In this document: piece after piece, positions 1-5,296 of the stretch
How the letters are laid out: every line of letters begins with the position of its first letter
How positions within the stretch are numbered: the stretch's first letter is position 1
Assembly: GCA_002423155.1 (NCBI GenBank)
Contig: DIUV01000008.1
Span: 1 to 10,923, forward strand
Direction: 5' to 3'
DNA length: 10,923 nt
Source of the DNA: Alphaproteobacteria bacterium UBA6149
GTDB lineage: Bacteria; Pseudomonadota; Alphaproteobacteria; Rickettsiales; UBA998
Translations under genes and position numbers: made by a program
The notes under the pieces: model-generated
Seen by the model: only the letters and a program-made list of their open reading frames with translations
What the model was told of the DNA's origin: nothing
Databases searched by the model: none

Positions 1-158
1 TTATCCAAAGCTTTATCAATTCCCACCAGATGTTTAGCATGGGCGGCTTGTAGGGAATAGGGGACGGGAGGGGGAGTTAGTAGAGTAAACGGCGCAGCAA
101 CAGGCGCGGCATTTGCCGCTATTTCTGGGGTTTGAGAATTTGCTATCCCAACTTCCAA
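1..158 (-). CDS. 5' end of an unrecognised Ala/Pro-rich protein (partial)
   Basis: This is the only long open frame at the left edge and it runs off the window at position 1. No ATG is in frame. A TTG at 158-156 is preceded on the minus strand by GAGGAG with 8 bases spacing, so TTG is my chosen start. About 52 codons are visible. The N-terminal half is low in complexity and rich in Ala and Pro (for example AAPVAAPFTLLTPPPVPYS), followed by a more ordinary stretch, LQAAHAKHLVGIDKALD. The stretch is clearly richer in GC than the intergenic DNA that follows. No family is recognisable from this fragment. The start and the reality of the gene rest on the open frame and the ribosome-binding site only. 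Confidence 0.5.
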   Translation of the reverse strand, partial: MEVGIANSQTPEIAANAAPVAAPFTLLTPPPVPYSLQAAHAKHLVGIDKALD

Positions 159-203
159 GCCTGTTTCTCCTCGTTTTAGTTAATTTTTATTAAGCAAAAA
201 ATA

Positions 204-278
204 ATCTGCCATCTTACTAAGGTAGCAGATATTTATTACTGTTTTGTGACTATGGGAGGGTTTTTTTGCTTTTTTTTG
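204..278. repeat. 70-bp direct repeat, copy 1, with hairpin
   Basis: Positions 209-278 match 1879-1948 with two mismatches (213 and 269), an offset of exactly 1670 bases. The left part forms an imperfect hairpin: ATCTGC at 204-209 pairs with GCAGAT at 225-230, and ATCTT at 211-215 pairs with AAGGT at 219-223 (one G-T), with loop ACT. Read on the minus strand this hairpin is followed by a T-rich run (196-203), so it could act as a minus-strand terminator. The right part is a conserved run ending in GGGAGGGTTTTTTTG. The two copies enclose three small genes. Confidence 0.85.
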
Positions 279-338
279 CTTTTAATTTTATTGTGGTGTT
301 GGCTAGCTTAATTGTTTTGTTAAAAATAAACTAAATTA

Positions 339-367
339 TTGTTGACAAACATAAATATGCGTATAAA
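339..367 (+). promoter_or_regulatory. Candidate sigma70 promoter ahead of the 73-aa gene
   Basis: A TATAAA at 362-367 lies 17 bases after TTGTTG (339-344). The better hexamer TTGACA (342-347) overlaps it but would leave only 14 bases of spacer. Transcription would begin near 374 and cross a small hairpin-terminator before the gene at 478. This is inferred from hexamers in AT-rich DNA. Confidence 0.45.
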
Positions 368-427
368 AGGATTCGGTACTTTTACAACGGATGTTTCTTT
401 TCTTATGTATGAGAAGAAGTACAGTTT

Positions 428-450
428 AAAGACCGTTTTGGTCTTTTTTT
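428..450 (+). terminator. Intrinsic terminator or attenuator in the leader of the 73-aa gene
   Basis: AAAGACC (428-434) pairs with GGTCTTT (440-446) around the loop GTTTT, and the T-run continues to 450. It lies between the candidate promoter and the gene at 478, so it would either end a short RNA of about 75 bases or act as an attenuator. A 12-codon ATG frame (391-429) ends inside the first arm of the stem, but it has no clear ribosome-binding site. Confidence 0.6.
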
Positions 451-477
451 ATTAAATTTAACCAAGTAGGTGAAGAA

Positions 478-699
478 ATGAACTATTGGATATCGATATT
501 ACGGAAGTTGAATGGTCGCGAGATTTCAAAAAGCGATGTTGATAAGATTGTGGCGGCTGCTAGGCTTGTAAGGGATGCAAGGAAAGGTGTTACTACTTAT
601 TACAGAATCCATGAGGCATTGCAGAATGCTGGATATATTCCATCTGGGCATGACGAAAAACATGTTCAACAATCTGACCGCCATTATTGGAAAGTGTAA
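478..699 (+). CDS. Small soluble hypothetical protein, 73 aa
   Basis: I do not recognise this protein. The ATG at 478 is preceded by AGGTGAAG (468-475), a good ribosome-binding site, which supports translation. The product is short, charged and without a membrane segment: a basic N-terminal part (SILRKLNGREISKSDVDKI), a predicted helix (residues 20-36, rich in Ala, Val and Arg), and a polar His-containing C-terminus ending HYWKV. Its size and charge would fit a small DNA-binding or adaptor protein, but no motif proves this. It is transcribed alone, from a promoter near 339-367 through an attenuator-like hairpin to a strong terminator at 732-778, and converges on the next gene. Confidence 0.6.
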   Translation: MNYWISILRKLNGREISKSDVDKIVAAARLVRDARKGVTTYYRIHEALQNAGYIPSGHDEKHVQQSDRHYWKV

Positions 700-731
700 A
701 TGTGGTGATTTTTCCGCCATGATTTAAGATT

Positions 732-778
732 AGCTCAGTTACTAGTTGCTTTTTATAGCTAGTAGCTGGGCTTTTTTT
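732..778 (+). terminator. Intrinsic terminator after the 73-aa gene
   Basis: A 14-bp stem with two G-T pairs joins 732-745 to 759-772 around a 13-base loop, followed by a T-run to 778. The stop codon of the convergent minus-strand gene (777-779 on the + strand) overlaps the end of the T-run. The hairpin may therefore serve both genes, although there is no U-tract for the minus direction. Confidence 0.85.
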
Positions 779-1292
779 ATAAATTTATGTTTGGTTGATA
801 ATTATGTGTTTGGTGGGTTACTTTTTCTTGCCAGTTTATTACTTTAGGGGATTTGTCGTTCCATAGTGATGGTATGGGATTATTCGAACTATCATCTATT
901 GCTGTTTCTGGTGGTAAAGATTTTTTTTGTTCTTTGAAATTATCTTCTTCAGCTTTTTTTACCGCATAATTTGTTAGTAAAATACCACCTGATAATACGG
1001 CTACCAAAGCAGCTGCACCTTTTAGTAGTGGTATTGACTCTTTTTTTAACAGTTCTAATGCCTCTAATAAGGTGTAGGATTCTTTTTCTGCTGCTGTAGA
1101 GTCGGCAGCGATTTTTGATGTTTCTTTATCTATTATTTCTGAATCAGAATCTTTGACTACTACAGCTATACCAGCTGCTACACCTGCTGCTAATGAAGCT
1201 TTGTAGCCAAATGCTCTGGTTAGCACGGAATCAACGTTGGCTTTCCTTTGTGAATTTTGCTTTTTATGTGATATGTCGTTTGTTGAAGACAT
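777..1292 (-). CDS. Hypothetical protein with two hydrophobic segments, 171 aa
   Basis: I do not recognise this protein. The ATG start (complement of 1290-1292) has only a weak upstream site (GGGCAAAGA). A TATAAT on the minus strand (1307-1302) lies so close that the mRNA could be nearly leaderless. The N-terminal 25 residues are polar and basic. Residues 31-46 form a short Gly/Ala/Val-rich segment (ASLAAGVAAGIAVVV). Residues 47-80 are acidic and helix-prone. Residues 88-110 form a convincing membrane helix (LLKGAAALVAVLSGGILLTN) followed by a basic-acidic stretch. The C-terminal 50 residues are polar, rich in Asn, Pro and Gln. It shares its style with neighbours at 1442, 2268 and 2682: a small protein with a Gly/Ala-rich membrane helix. 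It lies downstream of 1442-1696 on the same strand, but a terminator separates the two. Confidence 0.65.
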   Translation of the reverse strand: MSSTNDISHKKQNSQRKANVDSVLTRAFGYKASLAAGVAAGIAVVVKDSDSEIIDKETSKIAADSTAAEKESYTLLEALELLKKESIPLLKGAAALVAVLSGGILLTNYAVKKAEEDNFKEQKKSLPPETAIDDSSNNPIPSLWNDKSPKVINWQEKVTHQTHNYQPNINL

Positions 1293-1301
1293 TCTTTGCC
1301 C

Positions 1302-1330
1302 ATTATAAATATGTAATGTGGATATATTAG
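1302..1330 (-). promoter_or_regulatory. Weak candidate promoter for the 171-aa gene
   Basis: On the minus strand TATAAT (1307-1302) ends about 10 bases before the ATG at 1292. No good -35 hexamer stands 17 bases upstream (CTAATA at 1330-1325). If used, the 5' leader would be only a few bases long, which would fit the poor ribosome-binding site. TATAAT is easily found by chance in DNA this rich in AT. Confidence 0.25.
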
Positions 1331-1360
1331 CATTGGAGATTTAAACTTACAAATTACAAT

Positions 1361-1371
1361 ATTGTGACAAT
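1361..1371. promoter_or_regulatory. Palindrome ATTGTGACAAT upstream of the 171-aa gene
   Basis: ATTGT-G-ACAAT is a perfect 11-base palindrome with a central base. It lies about 70 bases upstream of the minus-strand gene at 1292. The related TATTGTGACATTTT occurs at 2995-3008, upstream of another minus-strand small gene (2682-2951). It could be an operator half-site shared by the two, but the evidence is two similar short motifs only. Confidence 0.25.
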
Positions 1372-1387
1372 TTTTTTTGGTTTTTTA

Positions 1388-1419
1388 CAAAAAAATTGGA
1401 GGATGTAGAATCCTCCAAT
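1388..1419 (-). terminator. Intrinsic terminator after the 84-aa gene
   Basis: A perfect 10-bp stem, ATTGGAGGAT (1395-1404) with ATCCTCCAAT (1410-1419), has a 5-base loop. Read on the minus strand it is followed at once by a run of seven T (complement of 1388-1394). It stands about 20 bases beyond the stop codon of the gene at 1442-1696 and separates it from the 171-aa gene. Confidence 0.88.
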
Positions 1420-1441
1420 CTATAAATAAGCTTAATGAGCC

Positions 1442-1696
1442 TTACTTGTTTCCGGTATTGTTACCGTGATGTCCATCGTGGAATATGGACCACAATGCTG
1501 CACCTATGGCAACTGTAGCTGCCCCTAATGTCATTGTTTCTTTTGTTTCATGAAAATCAGTTTTTTTGGAAAACCGATTGTTACACTCGGCATTACTGCA
1601 AACCCAGAATTGTTCAGTCAGAGTTTCTGATTGCATTTTCATAACGCCGTTTCTTCCCACGGCTTGACATTTTACACATTGAGTATCTTCGGACAT
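1442..1696 (-). CDS. Zinc-ribbon-like small membrane protein, 84 aa
   Basis: No named family is recognised. The ATG (complement of 1694-1696) has GCAGGT about 8 bases upstream. The N-terminal half carries two cysteine pairs, C7-x2-C10 and C33-x4-C38, with an aromatic FWVC before the second. This is the pattern of a small zinc ribbon, like those that read 'xxCxxCxxxG...WxCxxxxC' in transposase or topoisomerase tails. Residues 54-72 form a Gly/Ala-rich membrane helix (MTLGAATVAIGAALWSIF). The tail is rich in His, Gly and Asn (HDGHHGNNTGNK) and could bind metal. A cytoplasmic zinc ribbon tethered to the membrane is the simplest reading. The gene has its own terminator at 1388-1419, and a 9-bp inverted repeat lies upstream at 1763-1790. 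Confidence 0.68.
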   Translation of the reverse strand: MSEDTQCVKCQAVGRNGVMKMQSETLTEQFWVCSNAECNNRFSKKTDFHETKETMTLGAATVAIGAALWSIFHDGHHGNNTGNK

Positions 1697-1762
1697 ATAT
1701 TGTACCTGCTAGTTTAATAAATAGGTTGAGGTTCTTGTTTCATCCCTGAAGCATGTCACTTG

Positions 1763-1790
1763 TGGTGTTTTGTAAAAAATTAAAACACCA
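1763..1790. repeat. Inverted repeat upstream of the 84-aa gene
   Basis: TGGTGTTTT (1763-1771) pairs perfectly with AAAACACCA (1782-1790) around a 10-base AT-rich loop. It lies about 70-95 bases upstream of the minus-strand start at 1696. No U-run follows on either strand, so an operator or RNA structure is more likely than a terminator. Confidence 0.5.
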
Positions 1791-1873
1791 TCCATGAAAG
1801 CTAAGTAACTATTTTAAATAGACTTGTGTGTTGATGATTGTCAAGGAAAAATAATAAACATTAAGCGATAAAT

Positions 1874-1948
1874 ATCTTCCATGTTACTAAGGTAGCAGAT
1901 ATTTATTACTGTTTTGTGACTATGGGAGGGTTTTTTTGATTTTTTTTG
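1874..1948. repeat. 70-bp direct repeat, copy 2
   Basis: Positions 1879-1948 repeat 209-278 with two mismatches. The hairpin that is well formed in copy 1 is degraded here: three of the stem positions are mismatched (1878/1896, 1880/1894, 1883/1891). The conserved block from 1884 to 1938 is exact. In both copies a plus-strand gene follows 200-320 bases further on, so the repeat could be either a mobile or recombination scar or a shared upstream element. Confidence 0.85.
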
Positions 1949-2267
1949 TTAGTGGAGGATTTTTATTTTTTAGCTTACTATCCAGAGTCATTCGACGAGA
2001 TTACAATGAAAACTTTTGCAAATTGTTTTGTGTTTACCTTTTTATTAATTTTTAGGTTGACATGCCCCCCCCCATTCCGTGCTAGAAATTTTTTGTTACT
2101 TGCATTTCATGGATGATGTCTTGCTTTTTAAAGATATTGTGGGTGGCATGTATAAAAAAGTAGGCGGTCGCTGGATTGTGGCTTAATACTTGTTTTACCT
2201 AATCATAAACCTATCTGGAGATAGGTTTCAATTTGCTACGGATGGCTTTTCCTTTGGGAGAAGTGTG
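1949..2267 (+). promoter_or_regulatory. Upstream region of the 117-aa gene, with a C9 tract in a candidate promoter
   Basis: No gene is supported in these 319 bases. TTGACA stands at 2057-2062. Exactly 17 bases later comes TGCTAG (2080-2085), a weak -10, with TAGAAA (2083-2088) overlapping it. The spacer contains a run of nine C (2065-2073), striking in such AT-rich DNA. A second possible -10, TATAAA at 2151-2156, has no matching -35. The promoter assignment is inferred from the hexamers. Confidence 0.4.
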
Positions 2268-2621
2268 ATGAGTGAAGATAGAGAACGCGCCATAGATGAG
2301 TCATTTGAGTTGGCTCTTAAAGGCGATTTAGACTCCATTGGTAAAGTAGCTGGTACTGGTGTTGGTTGTGTGGCTGGGAATCTAATAGGTTATCATGCTG
2401 GAGTAGCATTGTTTGCTGCTTTGGGTCCTATAGGTGCTGCTTTAGGTGTTTGTGCGGTTATTGGGTGTACAATCGCTGGTGCAGTTGAAGGGCATAAAAA
2501 ACCGAGACGTGCAGTTTTAACGCTGGGAGCTGTTGCTGCTTCTCCTGTTGTTGCTGGCTCTCTTGTAGCTGGTGGAATGGTGGATTCTGCAATACAGGAT
2601 AATTCTGTGCCTAAATCGTAG
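2268..2621 (+). CDS. Glycine-zipper membrane protein, 117 aa
   Basis: I do not recognise a named family. The frame is open further upstream to a TTG at 2190, but the ATG at 2268 is preceded by GGGAGAAG (2256-2263) and is the better start. The first 25 residues are acidic and helix-prone (MSEDRERAIDESFELALKGD). Residues 27-74 are almost wholly Gly, Ala, Val and Ile with small residues spaced every three to four (for example GTGVGCVAGNLIGYHAGVAL), the pattern of glycine-zipper membrane helices. A basic break GHKKPRR follows (75-81), then a second helix at 84-105. Glycine zippers occur in outer-membrane lipoproteins, pore-forming toxins and phage or effector proteins. There is no signal peptide or lipobox to choose between these. 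A strong terminator follows at 2645-2676. The N-terminal MSED is shared with the 84-aa neighbour, possibly by chance. Confidence 0.68.
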   Translation: MSEDRERAIDESFELALKGDLDSIGKVAGTGVGCVAGNLIGYHAGVALFAALGPIGAALGVCAVIGCTIAGAVEGHKKPRRAVLTLGAVAASPVVAGSLVAGGMVDSAIQDNSVPKS

Positions 2622-2644
2622 TTGGTTTTTAAAATGCAGTGAGG

Positions 2645-2676
2645 AACACCGAAGTATTTTGCTTCGGTGTTTTTTT
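2645..2676 (+). terminator. Intrinsic terminator after the 117-aa gene
   Basis: A perfect 10-bp stem, AACACCGAAG (2645-2654) with CTTCGGTGTT (2662-2671), closes a 7-base loop. The T-run extends to 2676. It sits between two convergent genes. On the minus strand no T-run follows, so it is directed to the plus strand. Confidence 0.92.
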
Positions 2677-2681
2677 GTAAA

Positions 2682-2951
2682 TTAGCTTCTTGTTATTCTT
2701 TGATTGTTGTCAGGATATGAAACAACGCCATTATGTATGGGGTTATGTATTCTGCTGTTTGTATTTAGAGTCTCATTTTCGGCATTTAAAATATTTTTGT
2801 TGTTGTTTTCTAATTCGGAAATTCTCTGGCTATTTATATTTTCTTTATTGTTGTTGCTAAATAATGTGCCAATTCCTAAGCCCGCTGCAAAGATAAGTGC
2901 TCCTTTAAGCGCTTCTTTTCCAAATTTTATCCACTCTTCATTACTTGCCAT
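2682..2951 (-). CDS. Small single-helix membrane protein, 89 aa
   Basis: I do not recognise this protein. Two upstream ATGs are in frame (2981 and 2963), but the ATG at 2951 has TGGAG six bases before it, so I start there. Residues 1-13 are polar (MASNEEWIKFGKE). Residues 14-31 form a Gly/Ala-rich membrane helix (ALKGALIFAAGLGIGTLF). Residues 32-89 are a polar Asn-rich tail, with a stretch at 40-65 (SQRISELENNNKNILNAENE) that could form a short coiled coil. The N-terminal helix with a following Asn-rich tail suggests a membrane anchor displaying a flexible domain. It is divergent from the gene at 3135 and shares with it an intergenic region holding an inverted pair of operator-like sites. Confidence 0.6.
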   Translation of the reverse strand: MASNEEWIKFGKEALKGALIFAAGLGIGTLFSNNNKENINSQRISELENNNKNILNAENETLNTNSRIHNPIHNGVVSYPDNNQRITRS

Positions 2952-2998
2952 GATTAACTCCATTTTATAATTTAATGTCATAATTGTGAAGGATTATT

Positions 2999-3079
2999 GT
3001 GACATTTTAATGACAAAATCTTGCTTGTTGATGTTTTTTGAATATTATTTAGATTATAAAATTTGTCATTAAAATGTAA
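2999..3079. promoter_or_regulatory. Inverted pair of operator-like sites between divergent genes
   Basis: ACATTTTAATGACAAA (3002-3017) is repeated in perfect inverted form as TTTGTCATTAAAATGT (3062-3077). Each arm is itself nearly palindromic around TGWCATT-WW-AATGWMA. The second arm lies just after a TATAAA (3055-3060), at the expected start of transcription of the plus-strand gene. The first arm lies about 50-65 bases upstream of the minus-strand gene. The geometry would suit a dimeric repressor acting on both divergent genes, perhaps by looping. Confidence 0.45.
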
Positions 3080-3134
3080 CATTCACGTTTTATTATTTGC
3101 AGCGTATTGTTAATAATTGGCGAAGAGAATACTT

Positions 3135-3788
3135 ATGGACGCGCAATCTACTCCTAAAATAGATGAAAAATCACGAAATATTCAGGATATGTGGGCTACT
3201 GCTGTTGGTGGTGGGATAGGGGTTTCTATATTTGATGCTCATGAGGCTCCTTGGCAGGATTTTTTGAGAAAGTTTTCGTCTAAAGATATACCAGAAAAGA
3301 GCGAAGATTTATTGAATTATATAAAGAAAGTGCATAAAGCAGCTAAGGAAATTCCTGATAATTTGACTTATGATTTTGAGAAACTTGGTGATAGTGGGCG
3401 TTCAGCAGAAGCGGCAATTAAAGAGCTGAAGGGATATGATGTTGATAAATTATATGAACTTGCCAACGATAAACTTAAATCTATAGCCAGTGACATTAAA
3501 AATATTTCTTCACATGCTAATTTTAAAGATTTGATTCTTAATCATGATGCGGTGATGGGGGTTCGGTATGCAAATAAATTTCTTTTGCCTGCATTGGGTG
3601 CAGGTATAGGCATGCTTATTGCTAAAAAGGCGGTGCTTGAGCCATTACACACAGCGCAGGATGCGGCGTACACAAATGCTTTTATGCTTAAGCAGACCCA
3701 AGTTGAGCTATCTAACGTTCGCAATGATTTTGCAGAACATATTGAAAAACAACGCAGAGATAGTGCTGAGCAGTCTCGTATTATTTAA
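3135..3788 (+). CDS. Hypothetical coiled-coil membrane protein, 217 aa
   Basis: I do not recognise this protein. The frame is open from a TTG at 3117, but the ATG at 3135 has GAAGAG seven bases upstream and is preferred. Residues 1-40 include a Gly-rich patch (ATAVGGGIGVSIFDA). Residues 50-125 are charged and helical, with heptad-like spacing (DLLNYIKKVHKAAKEIPDNL; KLYELANDKLKSIASDIKNI). Residues 148-166 form a probable membrane helix (FLLPALGAGIGMLIAKK). Residues 180-217 are again a charged helix (LKQTQVELSNVRNDFAEHI). The frame ends TAA at 3786-3788. Directly behind it, one base out of frame, comes a frame encoding two lysines, a short linker and a strong membrane helix, so the gene may be a shortened version of a longer protein. 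It is divergent from 2682-2951 and convergent with ubiB. Confidence 0.68.
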   Translation: MDAQSTPKIDEKSRNIQDMWATAVGGGIGVSIFDAHEAPWQDFLRKFSSKDIPEKSEDLLNYIKKVHKAAKEIPDNLTYDFEKLGDSGRSAEAAIKELKGYDVDKLYELANDKLKSIASDIKNISSHANFKDLILNHDAVMGVRYANKFLLPALGAGIGMLIAKKAVLEPLHTAQDAAYTNAFMLKQTQVELSNVRNDFAEHIEKQRRDSAEQSRII

Positions 3789-3879
3789 AAAATTGAGTGA
3801 CAACTATTTGTTTGCAATCATCGTGAGCTTAGTAATGCTAGGCATATTAATCCAAGTAAATTCAAAATTCAATTTTTAA
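3789..3879 (+). pseudogene. Out-of-frame membrane-helix tail behind the 217-aa gene
   Basis: In the +1 frame relative to 3135-3788, the sequence reads KKLSDNYLFAIIVSLVMLG then ILIQVNSKFNF and stops at 3877-3879. This is a textbook hydrophobic helix of about 17 residues flanked by Lys and Asn. It joins naturally to the end of the upstream coiled coil if one base is skipped at ATT-TAA (3783-3788). No start codon in this frame has a good ribosome-binding site. Options are a frameshift mutation or sequencing error that removed a C-terminal anchor, a programmed +1 shift at the stop codon, or chance. Confidence 0.35.
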
Positions 3880-3890
3880 TTTACTTGGAT
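3850..3890. terminator. Long hairpin between convergent genes
   Basis: ATCCAAGTAAATT (3850-3862) pairs perfectly over 13 bp with AATTTACTTGGAT (3878-3890), with a 15-base loop. It lies between the 3' ends of the gene at 3135-3788 and ubiB, where a two-way terminator would be expected. No U-run follows the stem in either direction, so termination is inferred from position. Confidence 0.5.
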
Positions 3891-3906
3891 AAAATAAACT
3901 TTCTAG

Positions 3907-5256
3907 CTATTTAAAAACTACCCCATAAACAAAATCTTCCACCGCGCGTTTTACATAAGCCATTGGGGTTAAATTGTCTTTTGCCCAGGTTTGGATGGGT
4001 TTTTCGGCGAGTTGCCAGATGTTTATTTCGGGGCTTAAGGAGCGGCCGATGCCTTCTACCATGATGAGGGTTTTTTGTAGGAGTAATAATTGCGGTTGGA
4101 GCTCCATGTTGAAGCTGGCGGTGATGGCGAACATTTGGGCGAGTAGTTCGCCGAGGGAGATTTCGTTTAGCGGTCTGTTGAAGATGGGTTGTCCGATGGC
4201 GCGGAGGCTTTGGGCGAAGAGGTGGAGGTTGGTGTCTGTGGGGATGTAGCCAGCATGCAGGTGGGCGCGGGCGGCGCTTAGATAATCATGCTCGATGAAG
4301 CCTTTGATTATAATGGCGAAGTTTAGGCGGGTGTTGAAGTCTAATCTGCCCATGATGCCGAAATCTACTAGGGCGATTTTGCCGCCTTGCTGGACGAAGA
4401 TGTTGCCTGGGTGGAAATCTGCGTGGAAAAAACCATCCCGTAGGGCTTGGATGAAAAATATTTCCGCGAGGGATTCGGCGAGTTTGCTTAAATTGTGCCC
4501 TTGGGCTTTAAGGCTTGCCAGGTCAGAGATGGGGGTGCCGTGGATGCGCTGCATGGTGAGCACTTGTTTGCTGGTGCGCTGCCAGTCTATTTTGGGGATG
4601 GTTACGCTGGTTTCGGCTTGTAGATTTTCGGCTAGTTCTTCGGATGCCGCGGCTTCGAAGCGCAAATCTAGCTCCATAAGCAGGCTTTTTTCTAAGGTTT
4701 CTACTACTGATATTGGCTTTAAGCGCTTGGATTTGGGTAGGTGTTTTTCGACTTTTTTTGCCAGCCATCTAAACAAGAGTAAGTCTTTTTGTAATTGCTC
4801 AGCAATTTGGGGGCGGAGGATTTTTACGGCTACTTCCTCGCCCTGATTGGTGATGGCGAAGTGGACTTGCGCGACGGAAGCCGCGGCGATGGGGCTTAAG
4901 TCAAACTGGGAGAAGAATTTTTCTAATGTGCCGCCGAGGCTGGTTTCGATGATTTTTTTGGCTTGTTCGGTGGGGAAGGCGGGGACTTGGTCTTGTAGTT
5001 TTGTTAAGCCATGTGCGAGTTCTTCGCCGACTAAATCTGGTCGGGTGGAGAGCATTTGCCCGAGTTTTATGTAGGCGGCGCCTAGTTCATGTAGGGCGTT
5101 GCTTAAGGCTTCGCCTTTGTTTTTAGAGGCGTTTTTGCTGGGGGCGCCGAATAGGAATTTGGTTCTTTTTAAGGTTGTGTAGTCGAGGATGAAGAGGGCA
5201 TCGTGTTTGGCGAGTACGTTCCCAATATGCCAGATTGCATGGAGATGTTTTAGCAT
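3907..5256 (-). CDS. ubiB: UbiB, ABC1/ADCK-type atypical kinase/ATPase for ubiquinone synthesis
   Basis: UbiB proteins are membrane-associated atypical kinase-fold ATPases needed for ubiquinone assembly. The diagnostic KxGQ motif is present (YIKLGQMLSTRPD, residues 62-74), followed by the Ala-rich nucleotide loop (AAASVAQVH, 124-132), the nucleotide-binding lysine in AVKIL (K145), the catalytic-loop HADFHPGN (278-285) and DFG (298-300). The frame is open upstream to 5307, but those 17 residues (SPRPSPRGRG type) come from a repeat element. I start at the ATG at 5256, where the protein resembles other UbiB N-termini. The apparent ribosome-binding site AGGGAG (5266-5261) is itself part of that repeat. 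At 449 aa the protein is shorter than typical UbiB (about 500-550 aa), and no pair of hydrophobic helices is visible at the C-terminus. It lies downstream of ubiE on the same strand and is probably cotranscribed. Confidence 0.95.
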   Translation of the reverse strand: MLKHLHAIWHIGNVLAKHDALFILDYTTLKRTKFLFGAPSKNASKNKGEALSNALHELGAAYIKLGQMLSTRPDLVGEELAHGLTKLQDQVPAFPTEQAKKIIETSLGGTLEKFFSQFDLSPIAAASVAQVHFAITNQGEEVAVKILRPQIAEQLQKDLLLFRWLAKKVEKHLPKSKRLKPISVVETLEKSLLMELDLRFEAAASEELAENLQAETSVTIPKIDWQRTSKQVLTMQRIHGTPISDLASLKAQGHNLSKLAESLAEIFFIQALRDGFFHADFHPGNIFVQQGGKIALVDFGIMGRLDFNTRLNFAIIIKGFIEHDYLSAARAHLHAGYIPTDTNLHLFAQSLRAIGQPIFNRPLNEISLGELLAQMFAITASFNMELQPQLLLLQKTLIMVEGIGRSLSPEINIWQLAEKPIQTWAKDNLTPMAYVKRAVEDFVYGVVFK

Positions 5257-5260
5257 GCTG

Positions 5261-5296
5261 CTCCCTCTCCCTCTGGGAGAGGGTCGGGGTGAGGGA
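5261..5296. repeat. 36-bp GC-rich palindromic element, copy A
   Basis: This is the reverse complement of 5385-5420 with two mismatches. It contains a perfect 9-bp hairpin (CCCTCTCCC with GGGAGAGGG, 3-base loop) followed by the tail TCGGGGTGAGGG. It resembles the widespread REP-like palindrome whose translations read 'PSPRPSPRGRG' or 'LTPTLSQRERE'. It ends 4 bases from the ubiB start codon and provides its purine-rich ribosome-binding site. Confidence 0.85.

Noticed and set aside
301..323. TTAA at 308-311 and 320-323 as a CtrA box
   Set aside because: The spacer is eight bases, not seven, and the second half lacks the trailing C.
2704..2970. Hydrophobic plus-strand frame of 88 codons
   Set aside because: It is the complement of the 89-aa minus-strand gene, which has a good ribosome-binding site. 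Its hydrophobicity follows from T-rich antisense codons.
4295..4846. Long plus-strand open frame of 183 codons opposite ubiB
   Set aside because: It is antisense to a clear UbiB and shows no family features. It is a by-product of the ubiB codon pattern.
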